Of a stretch of DNA of 64,000 nucleotides, positions 21,391 to 31,429 are shown one piece after another. The DNA lies in NCBI GenBank assembly GCA_905221615.1, contig CAJNDT010005556.1:1389779-1453778 (forward strand), written 5' to 3'. Position 1 is the first letter of the stretch. Each line of letters opens with the position of its first letter. Position numbers and translations under genes: made by a program. Source of the DNA: Symbiodinium sp. CCMP2592 (lineage: Eukaryota; Sar; Dinophyceae; Suessiales; Symbiodiniaceae). The notes under the pieces were generated by a model that saw nothing but the letters and a program-made list of their open reading frames with translations, did no database searches and had not been told where the DNA came from.

Positions 21391-21599
21391 GTCGAGGATG
21401 CTCATCCTAGTTCTGAAACTCCATGATCGTAGAAGGTTCATGGGTTGAGGTGCGGTCCTTAATAAGATGGTCGGCCGTCTGATTTGCGCTACGTCCTACA
21501 TCCCGTGAGCCTTCAATGAGGCTTATAGAGCCCCCTACCCCTAAGCCCGGAAATCCTAAGGGCCTGAACCCTAGGGCCTTATACGCCTGCCCCAAATAC

Positions 21600-22395
21600 C
21601 AGGCTCTGAATTTGAGGGTTCAGGCAGTTTGATGCAGGGTCCCCTCTCAGGGTTCCTCTCAGGGTCAAAGGATCCTAAGTACTCCCAACTCATTGTAAAT
21701 CCCAGTGCAGAAGCCCTACTTGCTACTATGTAAGTACTGAAGACCTTTTGGGAGGATTCCTTCTGGGGTTTTGCGTTTGGGGAACCGGACGCAAATACAC
21801 GACTCAATCCTATACTGCATAAGCCCTGACTGTAAAAACTAACCCCTTAGGCCCGATCTATTCAAGCGTTATTTACATCGGTATTACGTTGCACCGGCGT
21901 CTATTGCAGGAACAGCATCAGGGGACTTGGGGAGCGTAAGTCCATAGACCCCTAAACCCTAAACCCAAAACCTCAAAACCCTAGTTAAGCCCAAAACCCT
22001 AAGCCCTAAACCTTAAGCCTTAACCCTCCAAACCCGAAGCCCTACGCAGGTCATCTGCATGGGCCGGGATCATCAGATGAAGGCCTTTTGCAACATGGGA
22101 GTTTCCGAAAATTAGGGGTACCTTATCATGAAGTCCGTATAAAAGGGATTCTAACTATAGTTCCCATAGCCTAGGGTCATCAAGGTAATGCAGGGGTTAT
22201 ATCATCCTTTTAAGGGTCCTTGTAAGGATTGTGCAGGATTCCTTCGGGGTTCCTTGACTTGACGGGTTTTTCAGGGTACCCTGAAGGATTCTCTTACCAC
22301 CTGAAGAAGCCACTTATGAGGTTCAAGGTTCAGGGTTTAGAGGGGTGTAGGCATCCAGCCCTGAACTCGAAATCCTTGGTTGAAAACTTGAACTG
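21600..22395. other. Intergenic with partial palindromes
   Basis: CCCTAAA-like filler around 21950-22050, then a partial GAGTTTCCGAAAATTAGGGG element (about 22095-22150). A partial right half of the CCTGCATTACC palindrome follows directly (about 22160-22207: ATAGTTCCCATAGCCTAGGG to AATGCAGGGGTTATATCATC). No gene is seen. Confidence 0.5.
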
Positions 22396-22401
22396 TGTCT
22401 C

Positions 22402-22516
22402 TACCTATAGTCTCCATTGTAGTTCCTTTTTTTTGGTTAACCAAAATCTCTATCATAGGGTCCTAACCATCAAACTGGCTAAACCAAGAAGAAGAACTAC
22501 ATTGGAGACCCCAGGT
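22402..22516. mobile_element. Palindrome, ACCTATAGTCTCCATTGTAG
   Basis: Arms ACCTATAGTCTCCATTGTAG and CTACATTGGAGACCCCAGGT, 115 bp. A half copy of the left end is at 6512. Confidence 0.6.
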
Positions 22517-22522
22517 AAATTT

Positions 22523-22672
22523 AGACAATCAAAGGGGAAAAGGAGGGACCCTTAGTAAGGACCCCTAGGTATACATATAGCCATAATATAGGCATCATAT
22601 ACCCATTATATAGCCCATTATAGGGTAGGGGTCCCCATTAAGGGTCCCTCCTTTTCCCATTTGAGACAATCA
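22523..22672. mobile_element. Palindrome with 8-9 bp target duplication
   Basis: AGACAATCA is present at 22523-22531 and 22664-22672. Between lie arms AAAGGGGAAAAGGAGGGACC and GGTCCCTCCTTTTCCCATTT, continuing through CTTAGTAAGGACCCCTA and TAGGGGTCCCCATTAAG. An 8-9 bp duplication would suit an hAT-type MITE (inference). Confidence 0.7.
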
Positions 22673-22864
22673 TGGAGTTCCACAGGGTTTCTGTAGGGCT
22701 TCGGCCCTGGGCTGGAAGACTCCAACTACAGTTAAACCTACACAGCCCTGAAACTCTAAATCCAAAAGTTTAGGATTTTAAGGGTTTAGGGCTTTAAGGG
22801 TTTAGGGTTTAGGGGCTTAGGGTTTAAGGGTTTGGGGTTGAGGGCTTAGGGTTTACAGTAGCAG

Positions 22865-22960
22865 CCAGAAAGTTGGAACACCATTATCCTCATGCCCTTA
22901 AGGTAAAGTATAAGGGATCCTAGCACTAATCGTCCTAAATCCATGTTCCAACTTTCTGGG
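22865..22960. mobile_element. Palindrome, CCAGAAAGTTGGAACA
   Basis: Perfect 16 bp terminal arms CCAGAAAGTTGGAACA and TGTTCCAACTTTCTGG, total 96 bp; the interior is only weakly complementary. Confidence 0.6.
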
Positions 22961-23023
22961 ATTCACTATAAACCTCTCGCAACTCGTTAAGCAGCTAAAA
23001 ACGCGTGGACCCTATGCATTATG

Positions 23024-23134
23024 CATATGGGAGTTCACGAAACTTAGGGGTACCTTATCTTGGGGTCCCTACAATAAGGATCCTACTATTTACGGTACTA
23101 TATTAGGATCCCCTTTTTTCGGAACCTCCCATAT
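23024..23134. mobile_element. Palindrome, CATATGGGAGTTCACGAAAC
   Basis: Outer arms CATATGGGAGTTCACGA and TTCGGAACCTCCCATATG. Core AGGGGTACCTTATCTTGGGG and TATTAGGATCCCC as at 19537. About 111 bp. Confidence 0.6.
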
Positions 23135-23139
23135 GGTTC

Positions 23140-24680
23140 GACCATTAGGGTTTAGGGTTTGGGCCCGTCGCGAAGCTCTGAAGTGAACGAGTGCCCTCGA
23201 AAGAGATTGGACCGCACAGCTCAAACCCAAAGGGGCCTCAAATGTGTCGAAGCCTTGACGAGACCCTGCATAAACCCTGGACCCCCAAAAACCCTAAACC
23301 CGAAACTGAGCCTCAAGCCTTAGCTTTAAGAAACAACTGAGCCCCAACGACACCCAACCCCAAACTCGCAACCTTAACTTCGACGGCTCCTCAATCACTA
23401 TGCATTACACCACCCCCTTCAGCACAAGCCTTTTGAATTGCTCAGGCTCCTCTGTTGGGTGACTGTTGCTGGCTTTCCTTCTTTCCTGGCTTCGGGCTTG
23501 CGGGATGCTGCCATTCATTTCTGGCCTCTTGATCGTAAGCTGTTAAGCCCCAAATACACAGAACCCCTGAACCTCGAACCCCCTAAGCCCCTAAAGCCCC
23601 CAAGCCCCAAACCCGAAACCCATCATGAGCAGGTGGAGCTCTACCCCGCACTTCTCCTCGTGGCGGCTCCTGCATGGAGTTAGAGCCGATTCTTATGAGG
23701 ATTTTTGGGAATGAAGGGTTTCTTCTAGGATTAGGGTTTCAGGGTTTTTAAGGCTTTGGAGGCTTTTGGGTTTTGGGGCTTCAGGTTTTAAAGGTTTTTA
23801 GGCCTTTAGGGCCCTTGGCATGGTGATTTTTTGATCCGCCTGCCTTGAAAGACAGGGTTCACACACCCGTTTTATAGTATTTGAGGATACTCCCAAGCCG
23901 CCCGACCGAAAACCCTAAGGACCCTGCGCCCAGAAGCCCGGAACCGTATTCTAAACATCTTCGTGCGGAACCCATAGAGGAACCTTTGGAGGAACTCTTA
24001 CCCTAAGGGTCCAAGTACCCAGTAATCATATACTCTCCAAAATCCTAACCTACATGACTACTATCCCAGAACGGAATACCTGATTATTGGGTCCTTCGGA
24101 TCTCTGCGGTTAACCATACCCCCTCAAGGAGCTGTAGCGGCCACAGCGTTTCAGTTTGCCGGTCTTCAGGGCACTAGGGCATCTGAGGTATTAGGGTTGT
24201 AGAATGAGCAAAGTCTGGCTAGGATTTGGTGCTCTCGGTTTGGGGTGGCGGATATAGCCACGACGGAACGCCCTAACCCCGACCTAAACCCTGAATGATG
24301 TAGAGAGTCGCTGCGACGGGGACGATAGCACCTCTCTTCCAATAAATCCCTCCGTAAGCCCTAGGTTCACACAAATTTAGCGTCAATCAAACCCCTATTT
24401 CCAGGCCGCGAATCCTATCCCCTATACCCTAAGAGCCGTTTCTCCTATCGCAATTAGCGGTTCCAACCCTTAAATCGACTACTTCAAGCCTCCATCCCGA
24501 GCTCGATGCCTCAACTCAAATCCCCAACCCTACACCGTGAACCCGAAGCTCCACATAGCATCCTCAGCCCTAAACCCTCCACCGCAAACCCCAAGCCCAA
24601 AGCCCTACGCGCTTGATCCCTAATAACGCAACCCATGAGTCCTTCAAGGAAGCCTTCAAACAGTTTCTGATATCAAGAAA
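23140..24680. other. Intergenic, no supported gene
   Basis: CCCTAAA-like filler alternates with unique sequence. An 81-codon frame at 23438-23683 is not recognisable. A weak inverted repeat around 24005-24100 (AAGGGTCCAAGTACCCAGTA against TGATTATTGGGTCCTTCGG) may be a decayed palindrome. Confidence 0.45.
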
Positions 24681-24689
24681 TCTAGGGCA

Positions 24690-24987
24690 GCTTCCGTCCC
24701 ACGTCCACAAAACCCGGAGCAAGCTCCCGATCAGGCGCTTGTGCTGATGCAGGGGTGGTGTTGGACAATCGCCCTTTACTGCCTGCTCCTATCGAGCCGA
24801 CCTGCTGCACCGGAGAGGTACCGGCGTTGCCGGATGACTTCGACATCGATGCCTTGATTGCAGGGCCTGGAGTGCCCGTGGCGGCTACAGAGGAGGAGCC
24901 TGGCGTGGGGTCGAACCCGTGCAGTAACTGCAGGAAGGATTCCATTGAAACGAATCCACACTGCAGCCCTGAAAGAAACCCTTGAAG
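24690..24987 (+). CDS. Possible exon of an unknown protein
   Basis: I do not recognise it. One frame is open from about 24690 (just after CTAGGGCAG, an acceptor-like site) to the stop at about 24986. It has a non-repetitive, protein-like composition: an acidic stretch (PALPDDFDIDALIAG), then ATEEEPGVGSNPCSNCRKDS with a CSNC pair, and an end in ERNP. The flanks change abruptly into GGAACCCTTGAAGG repeats. The opposite strand is also open over the same bases, which lowers certainty. Confidence 0.3.
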
Positions 24988-25110
24988 CAACCCTTACCGG
25001 AACCGCTTGTAGGAATCCTTGGAAGGAACCCTTAAAGCGGAAGCCCTTGAGGGACTCTGTTGAAGGAACCCTTGAAAGGAGTCTTTCAAGGCACTTTCCT
25101 TAAACGGGCA
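24988..25110. repeat. GAACCCTTGAAAGGA-type short repeats
   Basis: Six or so irregular copies of GGAACCCTTGAAGG and GGAATCCTTGGAAGG in tandem. This is the same filler type as 16865-16980. Confidence 0.55.
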
Positions 25111-25762
25111 CTTAGCCCCCCAGCAGCCCAGAAGCAGCGCGACAGGTCGTAGCCGGCCCAGACGGAACCCCACTGCCACAGTTCAGCCTCTCGCACGCAC
25201 TCTAGGATCGCGGGTTTGAGCTTAGGAACTACAGCCTGAACCCTCAACTCATCTCAACTCTAGCTCTCAGCCCACAATCCTTTCAACCTTGTAGTGGGGT
25301 TTGCTGATGTGAAAATTTCAAGGATTGAGTTTGGGGCTTATATCTTGAGATTCCAGTTGAGAATTGTCGGATGTACGGATTGAGGGTTCAAGGTTCAGCG
25401 TCAAAGGTTTCAGTACCGAGGGTGTAGGCACTGGGTTTCCGAGGGCTGACGGCTCGGGGCTTCGGGCATGCAGCCGGTTTTAAGGTAGAGGGCTAAGGCT
25501 TTCGCGGGATTTCTTGTTGAGAATCTTAGCGTTGCTGATCATCGCAGCTGAAGTTAATCTCCTTATCACCCGATCAAACCCCACAAAATCCACGAAACCC
25601 TACCTTCACTTAAGCCCCTGCGCGACCACTTGGGTGTTTTTTTGCTTTCTGGGGCTTGAACTTCGAGCATAGGGCCTGCGGAGTTTTGAGTCTTCAGCTT
25701 TCGGCTTCGGAGCTCCTGGAGCTTCCGAGTCTGAACTGTGCAGCAGAGTCCAGGGAGTCGCG

Positions 25763-25885
25763 TAAGTATGCAGCAAGCTTACCTTTGGTTAGTAGGGAAA
25801 AGAAGACTGGTAGTGATAGTAGTTATAATTGTACCCCATTCTTCCATTCCCTACTAACCAAAGGTAAGATAAGTATGCACCAAGT
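25763..25885. mobile_element. Palindrome with near-identical 15 bp flanks
   Basis: Arms CTTACCTTTGGTTAGTAGGG and CCCTACTAACCAAAGGTAAG (25778-25868) are perfect inverted repeats. TAAGTATGCAGCAAG lies directly before and TAAGTATGCACCAAG just after. This suggests a long target duplication or slippage copy. Confidence 0.65.
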
Positions 25886-26296
25886 GCCACACTGCCACAG
25901 TGCCACCGCACTGCGTAGATTGTGTGACCAGCTTCCCACAGCGGTGCACGGCCCAACTTTGCCTAATCCCTAAATCTCAAAATCCCAAGCCCAAAACTCT
26001 GAGCTGTGGATGTGGAGGGCTTTCGAAGCAGTGCATGCTGCAGCTGTGGCTCGGCTCTGGCCAGTGACCATGCCATCACGGCTTGGGGTTTGGACGACCA
26101 GGTGTCTACAGTCCCTGTTCTAATGTCTACTTCTCGAAGTCTAGAAGCGCTAAGCCCGAAACCCAACGCATCATCTGAGAAAGAGCTCATCCTCCTCAGA
26201 AGTTGTAGCATTTGCACCTGGACTGCCAGACGAATGCTCGGCTGAGGGCAATTTCACATCAATGCCTTCAGAGTTTTCCGGCCTCATCGGCACGAC

Positions 26297-29200
26297 ATGG
26301 GCAGGGGCAAGAGACTGGTGCGTAACGCATCTCGACCAGGCAGATTGGAACGCGCTGTCTCAGGTCCGATGAACGACAGAGGTCATGCGGGAGATGCTGA
26401 CTTGGAGGTAGAAGTGGCACCGGAAGAGTGGTCGGCCGCGTTGGTGGTGGACTGTAAAAAGATGGACGGTTCCATTAGGTCACAGACCCAGGAAGCTCAG
26501 GTTGCAACGAGTGGTATTGCGGCCATGTCACCTGGTGTGCAGCTGAAAGGGCACTTCAGTTCTGCATCCGGGGCAGCATCAATGGTTGGCCAGGAAGCAA
26601 ACACAGATTGGGCTTTGCAGCACTCCGTGTCGGAGACCCAAAAAACTGCATCTGATGGTACCGAGGCCATGTCAACTCAGGCAATTTTCGACAGGCAAAT
26701 TTGTGCGTTTGTGGAAGTTACTAATAGGCTTAGAGCCACCCGAGCTCGAGCTCAAATGGCCGACGATCTCAAACTTGCTCTCCGGATTAAAGGTGTTGAG
26801 AAGTTTCCTGACTGTATATGTTTGTCGTGTTTTTTTTGAAGCCTCTGCAGCATTCAGTCGCCAAGGACCCGCTGCAAAAGCCAGATGTAGCCCGGCTCCA
26901 AATGGAGAACGAGCAGCTGAGAAGAGACAACACAAGTTTGAAGTTGCAAAATCAAGCTCTGCACCGACTTATGCAAGCCTTGCCGCCGGCAGTTTGCCAG
27001 ACTGCAGCCTGGATTCGCGACGAGTTGCCGCGCCTCCTGAAGTCTGCTGCCATGCAGCCTCGCGGGATTCGTACTCAAATTCCGATCTTGGCATTGCGGC
27101 ACACCCACAAGTCTGTCAATGCAGCGCTCGCATTCGGTGATGATCATGAAAATGCCCAGGAGAATATCTTGAAGCTGTTTGACCAGCTTTTTCGAGGCCA
27201 CGTGCAGCCTCATGAAGTGGAAGAGTTACAAGGCAAGCTTCCCCCAGATGCAGCTCAGCTTTCAGTCAGGTTGTTCTTTGGAGTCATGTCTAATTGCGTG
27301 CCTTTGTGGGATTGTTTGATTTTGCGGGTTTAGAGAAGACAGGTCACAGATGATCTTGGCATCCGCTCCCGGAACAATCGCAGACTTCTTGCGCTCCGCG
27401 CCTTACAGAGTTGTAGACTGGACGAATGCATCTATGTGCCCCTCGGAGTTGCACCCAGTTCCTATCATCATGGGCATAGGAAGGTCACTGCTGGTGTCAC
27501 AGGTTCTTGCAGATTCATCCATGCATGTATCCATGCATGCATCCATGCATGTATGCATGTATGTATGTATGTATGCATGTATGTATGTATGTATGTATGT
27601 GTGTATGTATGTGTGTATGTATGTATGTATGTAGGTATGCACACATGTATGCATGCATGTACGTATGTATGAATGAAGGAAGGAATGGACGACTGAATGC
27701 ATGCATGGATGTATGTATCCCGTGTGTTTGTGTATACCTGTACGTACTGTCATAGTCGACAGACTTGTTTCCATGCTGCTGAGTTTCGTGGCGAGCATGA
27801 TGCTCATCGCGTGTTGTGCAAGTATCACACGTGTTTAACTTTTCTTGGAGTTTCATACCGACCACAGAGTTTGGTTTTCCAGGCTCATCATTTCTGTCCT
27901 TGGCACCAGGGAAACATCCGCACTAGTAATGCGGTTTTTCTATCGAAAATATGGAACATTCGCACATACCGCAGCCGCAGCTGCATCGTCAGCAGTTATC
28001 AAGATTCTTCACAGCTCGACATTGACAACTGCTATACTTGCCACAGCAACTTCTCCCGTAGTACACATATTTGTACTGCCCACTGCTGGCACAGCGATCA
28101 CAGTTGGAAGCATCAAGCTTTTGCACAAAGCACCATTGCAGCGATGAGTCTGACACTGGGTTAGTCATCGCACTGGTGACAGTCGTCATTGCTTCCTCTG
28201 TGGAGGCTTCATCATGTTATTGATGCCTGTCATCACAACGATCTCAGCTATCATCCCTCATCCCGGATATGAGATACGGTGTTTCAAGCAGCGCAGCCAA
28301 GGCCTTGCATCGCACGTTCTCACGAGGCATATTTGGGCGATGCTAGTTTCAAGCGCTGGTTTGACAAAGGCGATGATGGCGATTCAGGCTGGTCAATCCA
28401 CAGCAGAGAGGGACAATCGAAACACCGTGGAGTGCCGATCTTCAATAACGCGGCTGCTGCCAAGCGTGGCTTGAAACGCTTAGCCGAGCGACAGAAAGCC
28501 CGTGCCAATCCCGATTGGCATCGGATTGAGCAGGTCGAAAGCTGTCTTCGTGAAATCAAGCTGCGGCCAGTCTCTAGGGACAACGAAGAGGAGACACTGA
28601 GCTTTTACAGCAGATCTGAGCACGCCGAGTCGTCGCGTCAGGGACATCAGGAGCGCCAGTGGGATGGAGACACAAGACGGAGTTGGGGTAATCATGGTCA
28701 TGCCGATGTCGTGTCGGAGACGCGTGGAAGGCAAGTGCTTGGAACGAAGGTTACGCCCATCACAACGAAGTCGACGAATCCGGCAAAGCAAGTTCCTGGC
28801 GCGGAGGCTATGTTGACGGAGCCGACGAAACCCTGCAGGCAAGTTCCGGGAAGGAGGGCCATGGCGGCTATGGCCGTGCTGACGACCAATCCAGGCAACC
28901 CGAAGCCTCAAGGCGTTTCTCCCCTCAACACTACACTGATTTCCCAAAGCCTACTTTTTGGGCCCTATTATATATTTTGTATCATTCTATATTAGGGTTG
29001 TTGTTTAATATAGGGATTTATAGGGGTATAATTATAATTCACCCCTAAAAACAGTAGGCTTTTAGGTCCCTAAGCAAGCCCTAAGCCAGGACCAAGCAAG
29101 GCTCGTTGTCCACACTGGAAGAGTCCTCCATGAGAGAGACTGGGCTTTGGAGTACCATACTGTAATATTTTTCTAGTGAAATAAACTTATACTTGTTCTC

Positions 29201-29506
29201 CCTGGTTACTTAAGAAAAGCCCAAGAGCTGCTCCGTCCTCCGCGCTTCAGGGCTTTGTTATCGGATTTGCATCGGGAAGGCAGGCTGGCTCAGCTGGCTC
29301 AAGCAACCGAGGTTGACTTGACCTTCCATAAAGTCAGCACCTCTATGCGCGCCAAATCGTCCTGGGAAAGAGCGTCATCGGAGCAGAAAGATCCGTGGGA
29401 CCAACATTGGGATGGCTATTTTGACGACTGGTTTGGGGGCCGCGGCCTCGACGAGGTTTCAACCGCCGACGCCGCAGAACGAAGAGGTATTTATCTGGAG
29501 TATTGA
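26297..29506 (+). CDS. Candidate multi-exon gene of unknown function
   Basis: I do not recognise the protein, but several segments look coding. Exon-like part 1 (26297 to about 26792) encodes a hydrophilic protein ending RAQMADDLKLALRIK. A small intron (about 26793-26857; GT near 26793, a T-rich tract, AG near 26841, 26850 or 26857) leads to part 2. Part 2 has a coiled-coil run, RLQMENEQLRRDNTSLKLQN, then an alpha-helical region to about 27285. Part 3 (about 27340-27510) encodes DDLGIRSRNNRRLLALRAL. A 200 bp ATGT microsatellite follows. Part 4 (about 28279-28940) is Arg/Lys/Glu-rich with AAKRGLKRLAERQKA and DWHRIEQVESCLREIK. A palindrome follows, then part 5 (about 29230-29506) with WERASSEQKDPWDQHWDGYF and a stop at 29504. 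The coordinates give the span of these parts, not one reading frame. All splice sites are guesses. Confidence 0.35.
27515..27720. repeat. ATGT/ATGC microsatellite
   Basis: About 200 bp of ATGT with ATGC and GTGT variants. Open frames across it on both strands (strings of Met-Tyr-Val-Cys or His-Thr-Tyr-Ile) are artefacts. Confidence 0.95.
28946..29064. mobile_element. Palindrome, AAAGCCTACTTTTTGGG
   Basis: Left AAAGCCTACTTTTTGGG and right CCCCTAAAAACAGTAGGCTTTT enclose a very AT-rich centre. About 119 bp. It lies between two coding-like segments of the unknown gene, so it is intronic or disrupts the gene. Confidence 0.55.
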
Positions 29507-29509
29507 GAC

Positions 29510-31370
29510 AGCAGGTTTTCCTTAAAGCTAATCCGTTCGAACCTGTGGCCGATACCTGTCTATTTTCCAGGAGTTACTGTTGCTGAAGCGGGCAAGAGGC
29601 TGTGAAAAGATCGCCGATCCGATTGTCCATTTGACTATCGTGCCATTGGTGTTAGTCAACTGTTAGTCTTCACATGCGTCACATGCACGCGATTCCCAAA
29701 TCGCTTGACCGCAGATCCTACGTAGGTTAGAAAGTTGAAGCCCGTGCCCCAAGCCTCCGAAACCCGGTTCCCCAAATCTAACAGAAGGCACCAATATTGA
29801 AACGCGATTTGTCTCCCAGTAGAACCCGCATTTCGGTCAATGTTGGGGCCTTCCGATGAAGATTGGCCCTTTTTGGTGTTACTGTGAAGGCCAAGGGTCT
29901 TTGTGTGGGAGGCAGATTGTATGTTGGGACTGCAGGCTGTGTGTCGGTGTGAGGATTGAACAAGTGTATGGGGGTTGCGTAAGGGTCTATTTGATCTTGG
30001 ATTGGGAATTGAGGGTTTGAGGAAAGGGCAGGTTTGCCCCGAGCTGTTTTGAAGCAGGCTTTAGGGTTCTGGGGACCCTACGAGACGAGTTTCAGCCGAT
30101 GGTGTCGACAAGAACAAGGTTAGCTGTCACCAGAAGTTGACCATCACTGTCACCATTATCATCACAGTCTTCATGGACATCAATATCACCAATGCGCGGC
30201 TTTGTTATCATGACGCTAGGACTCTAGGACTTTGAAGCGCCGGCTATCTCAAGGAGATCTCTTTCAATCCCGCACAAGACGAGGACGCCGCAACAACCCT
30301 CAACCCAAAGCCTTTGAACCCTGACCTCTCCCTTCAACCGTAAACTTGCATCCCTGCAAGCTTGCGCTCCAGGCCGGAGATTCTTCATCTCCAAGCAATC
30401 CACCCTGGATCAGGCAAGATGGGTTCAGCACCGCGATAGGGCCCGGAATGATAGAAATCTTCACAATCTTATCTGTATGCGGGGCGTCTACTCGTCCAGG
30501 GTTATGGGGAGTTGTCGGCTTGGGCGCAGCTCTTTGCAAGATTCGGCCATTTCCTGACATGTCGTCACCATCGGCTTCGGCAAAGCAGTGAGATCTCCAG
30601 GGTCACCGCAAAGTCCAAAGATTACTTTGCATGCTTAAGACCGCAGGAAAGGTCCCAGGCGTGGTGGGCAGAGAGCTTACGCAGGGGATTCGAGGAATGG
30701 TGGTGGTGCTCTACCGCTCGTGACGTTGCTTGTCGTTAGTCGACTTTCTACGTCTCTTCAGCTTATCAGCATATCAAACAGCACATCAACAAGACGCCAA
30801 TCTTGTTGACAGATCCAATAGTCTCAGAAGTCTTGAAACATTGCAAAACCATATACAGCCTTGCAAACTGTTAGAGAAAGGAGGCTCCACAGGGCCTCTA
30901 TCAGCCGCATAGCCCTGATTCAACACAGTCTTAATCCTTACACCTCAATCCCCAACCCATACTTTTGGGTGCTGCATGTAGCGACTGCGCTCAGACTTCA
31001 AAGCGCCCCAACCCCTGTAGACCTTCGAAGCGCCGACCTTATTCACCCTGTCATATGACCGTTTTGAAGATCCGAACGAAGTCCTCAACTACGCATTTTT
31101 CAGACTGTAAGACTCAGAAACCATACAAGCCCCGCATGAATTGGGAGATTCTGTTTAATCCTACTAGCGACCCTTGTAGAAATCCGGAGAAAACAGCCCA
31201 GAAGGGAAGCCTATTCCAACTGTTACGGCTCCAAGGCTAAACCCTTATAGTAAGCTTCAAAAGATCGCGTATATTGAAATTACTATGGCGTCTCTGTTAC
31301 CAGATTATGAGGCCCATTACGAGACTGCGTGATCATGAGGTGTTTTTTCACCCTGCTCAGAAATCCCACT
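29510..31370. other. Stretch without repeats or supported gene
   Basis: Relatively free of TTTAGGG words. Open frames of 60-91 codons (30300-30591 on both strands, 30512-30739, 30965-31240) overlap and show no domain. An ATCATCA/CACCAT-rich patch lies near 30130-30200. It could contain exons I cannot recognise. Confidence 0.4.
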
Positions 31371-31429
31371 AAATCCTGAACCCTATACTAAACCCGAAAA
31401 TCTAAGCTTTAAACCCTAAGCCCTAAACC

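Noticed and set aside
27350..27865. Open frames on both strands over the ATGT microsatellite
   Set aside because: Repeat-driven frames (Met-Tyr-Val-Cys, His-Thr-Tyr-Ile); only 27340-27510 before the repeat looks coding and is included in the candidate gene.
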